DNA of 64,000 nucleotides from an uncultured Spirochaetota bacterium (GTDB lineage: Bacteria; Spirochaetota; UBA4802; UBA5550): NCBI GenBank assembly GCA_937872225.1, contig CALMRZ010000016.1, forward strand, positions 124,001 to 188,000, given 5' to 3'. The notes below the pieces were generated by a model that had not been told where the DNA came from, did not search any database, and saw nothing but the letters and a program-made list of their open reading frames with translations. The first letter of the stretch is position 1. Every line of letters begins with the position of its first letter. Of this stretch, positions 9,646 through 17,307 are shown in pieces. The position numbers and the translations under genes are program-made.

Positions 9646-9984
9646 TTACGATTTTTCATGGTTTTTGATTACCTGGATAACCTCCCGTATGCGGGCGAAT
9701 TTACAGCGGGCCGGACAGGGGCCCAGTTCATCTTCCCTGAGGCAGAGACCCGGGCATTCAGGGCCCCCGGTTTTGGTGTCCGGATATATGGGCCCTGTAG
9801 AAAGATCGGCGAACAGGCCGGCCTGGATTGCTAGGGTTGTCCTGCATGAGTGATTGAAGAGAAACAGGCCCGGCCGGGTATCGTCAAAGCTCGCCTGGTA
9901 TCCGACAATCGTTATGCCTCTGTCCCTGAGAAAATCGGACCGCGCTGCCCATGAATGATTGCAGCAGGTGCATGTTTTAAACAT
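9646..9984 (-). CDS. Small Cys-rich conserved protein, putative metal-binding
   Basis: A 112-residue protein. ATG 9984 is chosen because GGGAGGAG precedes it closely; the frame could open further upstream at 10050 without a ribosome site. The N-terminus CTCCNHSW looks like a zinc knuckle half. The middle is GYQASFDDTRPGLFLFNH, and the C-terminus is Cys-rich (ECPGLCLREDELGPCPARC, about 83-101), ending in a helical IREVIQVIKN. I recall similar proteins of unknown function in deltaproteobacteria and other anaerobes. The eight to nine Cys and two His could bind zinc or Fe-S. It lies within the signalling island on the opposite strand. Confidence 0.7.
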   Translation of the reverse strand: MFKTCTCCNHSWAARSDFLRDRGITIVGYQASFDDTRPGLFLFNHSCRTTLAIQAGLFADLSTGPIYPDTKTGGPECPGLCLREDELGPCPARCKFARIREVIQVIKNHEKS

Positions 9985-10136
9985 CTTGCTCCTCCCGGCG
10001 CTTAGTGTTTGCTCTTTCTCTGCCGGTAATATACTGAAAATACCTGGCACAGGACGAAAAAAAATATTAACAGTTGCCGGAAAATCCTCAGGTTTCCATC
10101 AAGCGTCCGGCCCGTGGTGTTTCCGGGGCCCTGATA

Positions 10137-10165
10137 TTGACTTTGACCAAATTTTTGTATAGATT
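10137..10165 (+). promoter_or_regulatory. Candidate promoter for the interrupted sensor kinase
   Basis: TTGACT (10137-10142), 17-base spacer, TAGATT (10160-10165), about 150 bases before the ATG at 10318. An overlapping TTGACC/TATAGA pairing is also possible. Located in an AT-rich dip. Confidence 0.35.
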
Positions 10166-10317
10166 GATGTTACACGCCTGTTATTCGCCGTGACGGCGCG
10201 TTCTTGTCTCCCCGGGGCTGCGGCGCGTGTCCCGCCGCAGGCCATGCGAGCGCATTTCAGGCGGGCCTGTGGTCCGTGTTCGATGAACGAATACAATCAG
10301 GGAGGGGCGGTCCGGAA

Positions 10318-11679
10318 ATGAGCATTCGGTGTAACGTGTTTCACTCTCCCGGCATCAAGACCTACGGAGCGGGCTTCTTCGTGGCCTGGACCTGTTGTGT
10401 GGCTGCGTCCCTGGCGCTGAACTTCGCCCACCAAAGAAAAGAAATACTCCAGCTGGCCCGCATAAGGGCCGAGCTCGCGATCAATAAAGACATGGTGTAC
10501 CGGAAATGGGCGGCGTCTAAGGGGGGCGTGTATGTCCCCGCTTCGACCACGCCTTCAAACCCCTATCTCAAGGTCCCGGGCTGGGATCTGTCAGCTCCCG
10601 GGCACTACCTCACCCTGGTGAATCCCGCGTACATGACCCGTCAGGTAAACGAGATGGCGAAGGAAGCGGGGCTCGATGTGGGCCATATCACAAGCCTCAG
10701 GCCGCTCCGTCCCGAGAACCTTCCCGACGCCTGGGAGAGAACGGCCCTGCTGGGCTTCGAAGCGGGGAAGAAGGAGTCGTCCGGTCTTGATTATATATCC
10801 GGCGCCGAATATTTTCGTCTGATGAGGCCCTTTCTGGTCGAAGCGAGCTGTCTCAAATGCCACGCTTCGCAGGGGTACCGGGTTGGTGAAATCAGGGGCG
10901 GCATCAGCTCTTCGGTTCCCATGGCCCCCCTGTACGCGGTCGAGAAGCGCGTCCGCACGCGGCTGTCCCTTGCCCACGGCTTCATCTGGCTCGTGGGGCT
11001 GGCCGGGATCGTCTTCGCCATCGGCCGTCTGTCCGCCCGCGTGAGGCAGGCCAGGTCGGCGGAGCTCCGGGCGGACCGGGAGCGCGAAAAATCCGAACGC
11101 TATCTCGCCATTGCGGCTGAAATCATCCTCGCCCTCGACCCTGACGGGAAGGTCGCATTGCTGAACGAGAGCGGGTATCGCCTGCTGGGACATGAGACGG
11201 GGACGCTTGACGGAAAGGACTGGTTTGCCGCGTGCCTGCCGGAAGCATCGCGGCGGGAAACGGCGGATTATTTCGGCAAACTGAGACGGGGGGAGACCGA
11301 TGAAATGGTCCGCGAGGGCCCCGTCGTGACGAACGAGGGGGCGGTACGGCAGGTCCTCTGGCGCACTGTCGCGCTCCGGGACGGCGACGGCGGTTTCGCC
11401 GGGACCCTGAGCTCGGGAACGGACATCACCGAGCGCAGGCAGGCGGAGGAAGCGATCAGCGAAAGCGAAAAACGGTTCCGCTCCCTATTTGAGAACATGC
11501 TGGAAGGGTTCGCCTACTGTAAAATGCTGTATGACGGCGGCGTCCCGGTCGATTTCATCTATCTTGAAGTGAACGCCGCCTTTAAGACGCTCACGGGGCT
11601 GAAAGACGTCACGGGGAAAAAGGCGTCCCATGTCATTCCGGGCGTACGCGATTCCGACCCGGAACTGTTTGAGATCTAG
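10318..11679 (+). CDS. N-terminal part of a heme-type sensor histidine kinase, ended by an in-frame TAG
   Basis: ATG 10318 follows GGAGGGG by ten bases. The 453-residue product has a TM helix (about 15-36), a periplasmic DUF3365/Tll0287-type sensor region with a c-type heme motif CLKCH (178-182), a second TM (about 220-238), a PAS domain (about 255-375) and the start of a second PAS. Translation stops at TAG 11677-11679 right after DPELFEI. The same frame continues as GRVARTGTPESFELYL, exactly how this PAS type normally proceeds (EI-Y-GRVA), so the stop most likely replaced a Tyr codon. As read it has no kinase domain. See the entry at 11686. Confidence 0.8.
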   Translation: MSIRCNVFHSPGIKTYGAGFFVAWTCCVAASLALNFAHQRKEILQLARIRAELAINKDMVYRKWAASKGGVYVPASTTPSNPYLKVPGWDLSAPGHYLTLVNPAYMTRQVNEMAKEAGLDVGHITSLRPLRPENLPDAWERTALLGFEAGKKESSGLDYISGAEYFRLMRPFLVEASCLKCHASQGYRVGEIRGGISSSVPMAPLYAVEKRVRTRLSLAHGFIWLVGLAGIVFAIGRLSARVRQARSAELRADREREKSERYLAIAAEIILALDPDGKVALLNESGYRLLGHETGTLDGKDWFAACLPEASRRETADYFGKLRRGETDEMVREGPVVTNEGAVRQVLWRTVALRDGDGGFAGTLSSGTDITERRQAEEAISESEKRFRSLFENMLEGFAYCKMLYDGGVPVDFIYLEVNAAFKTLTGLKDVTGKKASHVIPGVRDSDPELFEI

Positions 11680-11685
11680 GGCAGG

Positions 11686-12528
11686 GTGGCCCGCACGGGC
11701 ACTCCGGAGTCCTTTGAACTGTACCTCAAAGCCCTCGACATGTGGCTGGCCATATCCGTATACAGCCCCGGAAAGGAACATTTCGTGGCCGTCTTCGATG
11801 TGATTACCGAGCGCAAACGCGCCGAGGAAAACATCCGGTCGCTTCTTTCCGAAAAGGAGATCCTCCTCAAAGAGGTACACCACCGCGTCAAGAACAACAT
11901 GGCCATGATCGGGGGGCTCCTTGCGCTCCAGGCGACGCGGCTTTCGGACCCCGGGGCGGTCAAGGCCCTGCAGGAGTCCTCCGGCCGCGTGAACGGCATG
12001 GCCATGATGTACGATCTGCTGTATCAATCGCGCGATTTCAGGTACGTCAAGGCGCGGGAGTATATCGGCCAGATCGTGTGCGGGATCGCACAATCGCTGC
12101 CCCCGGTCCCGGGTGTGAAGGTGGAACAGCGGGTCGAAGACTTCATCATGGACTCAAGGGTCCTTTTCCCGATCGGTATTATAATAAATGAGCTTGTCAC
12201 CAACGCGTACAAGTACGCCTTCCCTGAAGGGAGAACGGGAACGATCACCGTCTCGATGTCGCGGCTCCCGGATAATCACGTCAGGCTGTCCGTCCTCGAT
12301 GACGGCATCGGCGTCCCGGAATCGTTTGATTGTAACGGCCAGACAGGCTTTGGCATGAAAATGGTGGGCCTGATGGCCAGACAGATTGAAGGGACGCTGG
12401 AATGCGTCCGGGGCAAAGGGACCGAGTTCCGGGTGGATTTTCAATACGGCGATTCGCTCCACGGCGGTACGGGGGACCCCCGGAATTCTCCCTTAAACGA
12501 CTCCCGGGTCTCCCGTAGTGGGGGCTGA
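11686..12528 (+). CDS. C-terminal part of the interrupted kinase: half PAS, HisKA_2, ATPase
   Basis: In frame with the gene at 10318 and separated from it only by the TAG. It contains the rest of the second PAS, then a HisKA_2 H-box (KEVHHRVKNNMAMI) and a HATPase domain (NELVTNAYKYAFPEG; DDGIGVP; GFGMKMVGLMARQ). The C-terminal 25 residues are low-complexity and may be degenerate. The only initiator near the break is GTG 11686 with a poor ribosome site, so independent synthesis is doubtful. Without the TAG the whole protein would be about 736 residues. It is probably a recent pseudogene, or a real gene carrying a sequence error. Confidence 0.75.
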   Translation: MARTGTPESFELYLKALDMWLAISVYSPGKEHFVAVFDVITERKRAEENIRSLLSEKEILLKEVHHRVKNNMAMIGGLLALQATRLSDPGAVKALQESSGRVNGMAMMYDLLYQSRDFRYVKAREYIGQIVCGIAQSLPPVPGVKVEQRVEDFIMDSRVLFPIGIIINELVTNAYKYAFPEGRTGTITVSMSRLPDNHVRLSVLDDGIGVPESFDCNGQTGFGMKMVGLMARQIEGTLECVRGKGTEFRVDFQYGDSLHGGTGDPRNSPLNDSRVSRSGG

Positions 12529-12666
12529 TACGGGCAGAACGAAGTTAAAAAAGCCTTCCCTTGGGGAAGCTGTGGGGCTTCTGAGGCGGTCCGGAGTGGT
12601 GGCCCTCCTTGAGGAAGATGAAAATCCTCCCCTGATGGATTAAAGGATTTGGCAAGGCAAAACAAC

Positions 12667-12786
12667 ATGACCTGGCAGCTTGCAGTGTACCTTATCTCCA
12701 TAATCAGTTCCGTCATTGTCATGGCGGTCATCGCCTGATATTCCCGGCGCCGTCGCCATGACCTTCCTGCTGCAGGCGTATTCGGC
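12667..12786 (+). pseudogene. Severed N-terminus (first TM helix) of the following kinase
   Basis: ATG 12667 opens MTWQLAVYLISIISSVIVMAVIA, then an in-frame TGA (12736-12738), then YSRRRRHDLPAAGVFG running directly into the large kinase frame. Together these are the typical first helix and Arg-rich loop of the histidine-kinase N-terminal 7TM domain (WQL.Y...YAWRRR..PGA), so the TGA is a premature stop inside one original gene. The upstream stretch 12529-12666 has a small hairpin near 12554-12583 and no gene. Confidence 0.65.
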
Positions 12787-15700
12787 TTGATAGCCGTATT
12801 CGTCGGTCTGCTGTCGCTGTTTCAGGGGCTCTCCATGGCGGGCCCCACGGTGGAATGGGCCCGCTTATGGTTCAACATGCGCTTCTTCTGCGTTTCGGCA
12901 TCGTCGGTACTCTGGTTCATTTTCGTCTTGCAGTATACAGGGATGTCCAGGGCCCTCACGAAAACACGCATGGCTTTGCTTTTCGCTGTTCCGGCCGCAG
13001 TCCAGGCGATGCTCTGGACCAACCCGCTGCACGGGCTCTGGCTGGTCCGCGACGTGATGTTCATCAGGACGGGGCCTTTTTTCGTTCCGGAGCATTCGGT
13101 GCGGGTATTGGGCCCTTTTAATTATGTCCATGTCCTCTATTCATATTTTATGCTGATCGCGGGGCTCGTGATTCTCATGGTGATGGCGGCACGGATGGGG
13201 CACGGTCAACGCCGTCAGGCGGCGTGGATCGGCGGGGGTACGCTTGTCATGGTCGTCGGCGCTCTGTTCCCCACAATTAACCTGCTGCCGGGGATGCGGT
13301 TGAATCCCCTGCCGCCGGCTTATGCCATCGGCTCGGTCATGATGGCCTGGGGGATTTTCCGCCACCGGTGGTTTGCCGACCGGCCCGGGATTGGCCGTAA
13401 CGGACCGGCGCCCCTGAAGCTCATCGGCCTCTTCATCGCGCTGACCGCCGGCATTCTGTCGGCCGGGTTTATTCTGTACCGACAGTACGTCATCCAGCAC
13501 CGAAACCAGGCGGAGCTCCAGCTCTCATCGATTGCAGAATTGAAGGTCAATGAGCTGGACCAGTGGCGCCGGGAGCGTCTCGGCGACGGAGCGGCGCATT
13601 TCTGCAATAGCCTCTTCAACGGCCTGGCCCGTGCATGCCTCTCGGGTCCCGATGACGCGGCCCCCTGCCGGCAGGCCTATTACTGGCTCGGCATGGTGCG
13701 GACCGCATACCGGTACGACTCGATATTGCTTGTGGACGCCCGGGGCGCCCTCCGCCTGTGTTCGGCGGGCGGCGGCGGGTCGATCGTCCGCGCCCCGGAA
13801 TGGCGATACCTTGATGACGCGCGGCGTTCCGGGAAAGCGGTCATGTCAGACTTCCACCGTGATGGGCCCGGCAGGCCGGTCCATCTGTCCGTGGTCGTGC
13901 CCCTCTTGGACATGACCGGCGGAGGGGGGCCTTTCGGGTTTGTCGTCATGGTCATCGACCCCGACGCCTACCTGTACCCGCTGATGAAGCTGTGGCCCGT
14001 GCCGAGCCGGACCGCGGAGACCCTCCTGGTGCGCCGGGAGGGAAATGACGCGCTTTTTTTGAACGAGCTCAGGTTCCGGAAAAACAGCGCCTTGAATCTG
14101 AGGATCCCCCTTTCGAAAACCATGGTCCCGGCCGTCATGGCGGTCCTTGGGAAGGAAGGCGTCGTGGACGGCGTCGACTACCGCGGCGTGCCGGTCATCG
14201 CCGCCCTGAAGGCGGTTCCCGGGTCCACCTGGTCCCTGGTTGCGCGCGTCGACGCAGAGGAGGTGTACGCGCCGGTTCGCGAACGCTTCTGGTTCATGGT
14301 GGCCGTCATGGCGGGGCTCGTCATCGCCGCGGGGGCCGTTACCTTGGACCTCTGGCGGCGGAGGGAACAGGCGCATGAACGCGCCAGCGCGGCGTTCCGG
14401 GACATGGTCGAGCGGAGCCTGACCGAGGTTTACCTGTTTGACCCCCTGACCCTGCGCTTCACCTATGTCAACTTTGGCGCACGCCGCAACCTGGGCTATT
14501 CCATGGAGGAACTTGCGCGGCTGGGCCCGCCGGACATCAAGCCGGAATACACGGAAGATGGATTCCGCGCGAAAATCGCGCCGCTGGCCGCCGGAGAAAT
14601 GGAGACGCTGGTGTTCCAGACCGTGCACCGTCGCAGGGACGGCTCCGAATATCCCGTTGAGGTCCATCTCCAGCTTATGGAGACCGGTGAGGGCCGGTTC
14701 TACCTCGCGCTGATCAACGACATCACAGAACGGGTGCGCGCGGAGAAGGCCCTGCGCGAGAGCGAAGAGAAATTTCGCGGCATATTCGAATATTCGACCG
14801 TAGGAATGTCCCTTACCGCCCCGGACGGAAGATTGCTTCTGGTAAACCGCGCCCTTGCCGACATGCTGGGCTGCACGGTGGAGAAGCTCCGTCGGACTAC
14901 GTTCGTCGAACTCACGCACCCCGACGATCTCGCCGAAAGCAGGGAATGCATCCGCTGTCTTCTGGCCGGTGAACGGAAAGCCTACCGGATGGAGAAGAGA
15001 TACATTCATAAAAACGGCAACGTCGTTTGGGCGGACGTGAGCACGTATCTGTATCGCGATGCGGAAGGAATGCCGGAATACTTCATAACCAGCATCGTCA
15101 ATATCACCGACCGCAAGCGGGCGGAGGACGCGATCGGGCGGCTGAATGAATCGCTGGAAAAACGCGTGCGGGAGCGCACGGCAGAGCTTGAGGAAGCAAA
15201 CCGGGATATAGAGTCGTTCGCCTATTCCGTGTCCCACGACCTGCGCGCGCCGCTCCGCGCGATCGACGGGTTCAGCCAGGCCGCGCTGGAGGACTATGCG
15301 GACCGTCTTGACCCCAGGGGAAGGGACTACCTGGAGCGTATCAGGAAGGGGAGCCAGCGGATGGGCCGGCTCATCGACGACATCCTGCGGCTCTCTCGCG
15401 CCGGCCGGCAGGGGCTCGCCAGGGAGGAGGTGGACCTCAGCGCCATGGCGGGGTCCGTCCTGAGGGACCTGGCGCTCCGGGAGCCGGGGCGCATGGTGGA
15501 GACCGTCGTCAGGGAGGGCGTCGGCGCGGACGGCGATCCGGCGCTCCTCCGCATCGTGCTGGAGAACCTGCTGGGCAACGCCTGGAAATTCACCTCGAAG
15601 CGGGACGGCGCGCGCATCGAGTTCGGCGCCGCGGAGGGAGAGGAAGCCGGCGGCCGCGTCTTCTTCGTGCGTGACAACGGCGCCGGTTTCGACATGAAAT

Positions 15701-15870
15701 ACGCGGACCGGCTCTTCGCCCCGTTCCAGCGGCTCCACGGCGCCGATGAATTCGAGGGGAACGGCATCGGCCTTGCGCTGGTGAAGCGGATCATCGGCCG
15801 TCACGGGGGAAGGGTGTGGGCCGAGGGAGATGCGGGCAGGGGCGCGACGTTCTATTTTACGCTAGCATAA
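12787..15870 (+). CDS. 7TM/Cache/PAS hybrid-sensor histidine kinase, N-terminally truncated
   Basis: 1027 residues from the TTG at 12787, the first usable initiator after the TGA; the true start is unclear. It has the remainder of an N-terminal 7TM sensor (about 1-205; FVLQYTG and GIFRHRWF are typical), a TM at about 215-235, an extracytoplasmic Cache-like domain (about 240-490, starting KVNELDQWRRERLGD), a TM (about 500-520), two PAS domains (about 535-655 and 665-785), a phytochrome-type HisKA (YSVSHDLRAPLRAIDGF) and HATPase (ENLLGNAWKFTS; DNGAGFD; GNGIGLALVKRI). The kinase core resembles Cph1-type kinases, and an Rcp1-like regulator follows immediately, its probable phosphate acceptor. Loss of the first helix may disturb insertion. 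Confidence 0.85.
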   Translation: MIAVFVGLLSLFQGLSMAGPTVEWARLWFNMRFFCVSASSVLWFIFVLQYTGMSRALTKTRMALLFAVPAAVQAMLWTNPLHGLWLVRDVMFIRTGPFFVPEHSVRVLGPFNYVHVLYSYFMLIAGLVILMVMAARMGHGQRRQAAWIGGGTLVMVVGALFPTINLLPGMRLNPLPPAYAIGSVMMAWGIFRHRWFADRPGIGRNGPAPLKLIGLFIALTAGILSAGFILYRQYVIQHRNQAELQLSSIAELKVNELDQWRRERLGDGAAHFCNSLFNGLARACLSGPDDAAPCRQAYYWLGMVRTAYRYDSILLVDARGALRLCSAGGGGSIVRAPEWRYLDDARRSGKAVMSDFHRDGPGRPVHLSVVVPLLDMTGGGGPFGFVVMVIDPDAYLYPLMKLWPVPSRTAETLLVRREGNDALFLNELRFRKNSALNLRIPLSKTMVPAVMAVLGKEGVVDGVDYRGVPVIAALKAVPGSTWSLVARVDAEEVYAPVRERFWFMVAVMAGLVIAAGAVTLDLWRRREQAHERASAAFRDMVERSLTEVYLFDPLTLRFTYVNFGARRNLGYSMEELARLGPPDIKPEYTEDGFRAKIAPLAAGEMETLVFQTVHRRRDGSEYPVEVHLQLMETGEGRFYLALINDITERVRAEKALRESEEKFRGIFEYSTVGMSLTAPDGRLLLVNRALADMLGCTVEKLRRTTFVELTHPDDLAESRECIRCLLAGERKAYRMEKRYIHKNGNVVWADVSTYLYRDAEGMPEYFITSIVNITDRKRAEDAIGRLNESLEKRVRERTAELEEANRDIESFAYSVSHDLRAPLRAIDGFSQAALEDYADRLDPRGRDYLERIRKGSQRMGRLIDDILRLSRAGRQGLAREEVDLSAMAGSVLRDLALREPGRMVETVVREGVGADGDPALLRIVLENLLGNAWKFTSKRDGARIEFGAAEGEEAGGRVFFVRDNGAGFDMKYADRLFAPFQRLHGADEFEGNGIGLALVKRIIGRHGGRVWAEGDAGRGATFYFTLA

Positions 15871-15888
15871 ATTATTGCGGAGGACGGC

Positions 15889-16302
15889 ATGATAAAAAAA
15901 ATACTGCTCGTGGAAGACAACCCGGACGACGTGGAGCTGACGCGACGGGCCTTCGTGAAAAGCCGGCTGGCCAACGATCTTGTGGTGGCCGCCGACGGGG
16001 AGGCGGCGCTCGAGCTGCTCCAGGGGGAAAACAGGATCGCGCCCGCGCTGGTGCTCCTGGACCTGAAGCTCCCGAAGATCGACGGGCTGGAGGTCCTGCG
16101 GCGCATACGGGCCGACGAACGGACCATGCTCCTGCCGGTGGTGATCCTCACCTCGTCCAGGGAGGAAAGCGATTTGATGCGGGGGTACCAGAACGGCGCG
16201 AACAGCTATATCCGCAAACCGGTCGATTTCGAGCGGTTCGTGGAGGCGGTGGGGATTCTGGGCCTGTACTGGCTGGTGCTTAACGAGCCCCCGGTGCCGT
16301 GA
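15889..16302 (+). CDS. Rcp1-like single-domain response regulator
   Basis: A 137-residue receiver: VEDNPDDVELT, phosphoacceptor Asp in LVLLDLKLPKIDG, Thr/Ser in ILTSS, Lys in YIRKPVDFERF. The LTSSREESD and ILGLYWLVLNEPP ending are hallmarks of Rcp1-type regulators that partner phytochrome-like kinases with no DNA-binding output. It begins 18 bases after such a kinase, the arrangement expected for a cognate pair, and is preceded by GGAGG. Confidence 0.92.
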   Translation: MIKKILLVEDNPDDVELTRRAFVKSRLANDLVVAADGEAALELLQGENRIAPALVLLDLKLPKIDGLEVLRRIRADERTMLLPVVILTSSREESDLMRGYQNGANSYIRKPVDFERFVEAVGILGLYWLVLNEPPVP

Positions 16303-16325
16303 TTGAAACAACAACGGAGGAGGCC

Positions 16326-17243
16326 ATGAAAAAACCGCTGAGGGTCCTGATCGTCGAGGATTCCGAAGAAGACGCCCTTCTCGTGGCGCGCATGCTGTCG
16401 CAGGGTTGGGGCGACGTGTCGTTCCGGCGGGTGAAGACCGCCGAAGAAATGCGCGCCGCCCTGGCAGAGGAGGAGTGGGACGCCGTCCTGTCCGACCACG
16501 CCATGCCGCGCTTTGATTCGCTGGGCGCTCTGGAGGTCCTGAAGGAAAGCGGGAAGGACGTCCCGTTCATTGTCGTGTCCGGTTCAATCGGCGATGAAAC
16601 CGCGATCGCAGTAATGAAGGCTGGCGCCCACGACTACATCATGAAGGACGGCCTGAATCGCCTGAAGCCTGCCCTCGAACGGGAACTCGCCGACGCGGCC
16701 GACCGTCGCGAGAAAAAGAGGGCGGAAGAGCGGTTTGCGGAAAGCGAGGCACGGTACCGCACCCTCGTCGAGGAACAGTTCGAAGCGGTGTGCCGCTGGC
16801 TCCCGGACACCACCCTTACCTTCGTGAACCGGGCGTACTGCCGTCTGATGGGGAAATCGAAAGAAGAACTGGTGGGCATGAAATGGATCGCGTTCATCCC
16901 GGAAAACCGACGGGCGGAGGTGCTTGACACGTACGCGAAGGCCGCGGCGGCCAAGCGGACGGTAACGTACGTGCATGAGGTGGAAAGCGCCTCCGGCGTG
17001 CGCTGGTTCCGTTGGAACGATGTCCCCCTCTTCAACGGGGACGGGGCCCTTCTGGAGTTCCAGTCCGTCGGCCACGATGTCACGGAAGAGCGGAAGGTGC
17101 AGGAAAATCTGCTCCGCCAGCTCGACGAGCTCCGCAGCTGGCATGAGGTTATGCTGAACCGCGAAGAGAGGATCATTGAACTGAAACGAGAGATTAATGG
17201 CCTGCTCCGGGAGCTGGGCAGACCTGAAAAATACCATATTTGA
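16326..17243 (+). CDS. Response regulator with PAS domain and conserved C-terminal tail
   Basis: 305 residues from ATG 16326, which sits behind GGAGGAG; the open frame reaches further back but only into the upstream gene. Receiver domain about 5-125 (IVEDSEEDA; phosphoacceptor in VLSDHAMP; the usual Lys-Pro is replaced by Lys-Asp in YIMKDGL, as in a known receiver subfamily). A PAS domain follows (about 140-255, ending GHDVTEERK). The last 45 residues form a helix ending NREERIIELKREINGLLRELG with a terminal RPEKY. There is no kinase or DNA-binding domain. The tail is repeated in the regulator at 20319. Confidence 0.88.
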   Translation: MKKPLRVLIVEDSEEDALLVARMLSQGWGDVSFRRVKTAEEMRAALAEEEWDAVLSDHAMPRFDSLGALEVLKESGKDVPFIVVSGSIGDETAIAVMKAGAHDYIMKDGLNRLKPALERELADAADRREKKRAEERFAESEARYRTLVEEQFEAVCRWLPDTTLTFVNRAYCRLMGKSKEELVGMKWIAFIPENRRAEVLDTYAKAAAAKRTVTYVHEVESASGVRWFRWNDVPLFNGDGALLEFQSVGHDVTEERKVQENLLRQLDELRSWHEVMLNREERIIELKREINGLLRELGRPEKYHI

Positions 17244-17307
17244 CGGCGCCGTCCCGCTCCGGCGGCATTGTTTCCTGACGATGAATCCAGGGAGGATGGA
17301 AACCCAG

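Noticed and set aside
11677-12738. Stop-codon recoding (TAG or TGA read as an amino acid)
   Set aside because: Many intact genes in the window end at TAG (icmF, HEPN gene) or TGA (HD-GYP gene, VOR subunits), so neither codon is globally reassigned; there is no SECIS-like or pyrrolysine context.
13846-15804. Long minus-strand open frame (652 codons) opposite the 7TM kinase
   Set aside because: Shadow of the GC-rich kinase gene: Arg/Pro/His-rich, no domain, no ribosome site. The same applies to other long antisense frames (for example 21287-23155, 34574-35773, 31475-32644 and 54238-55362).
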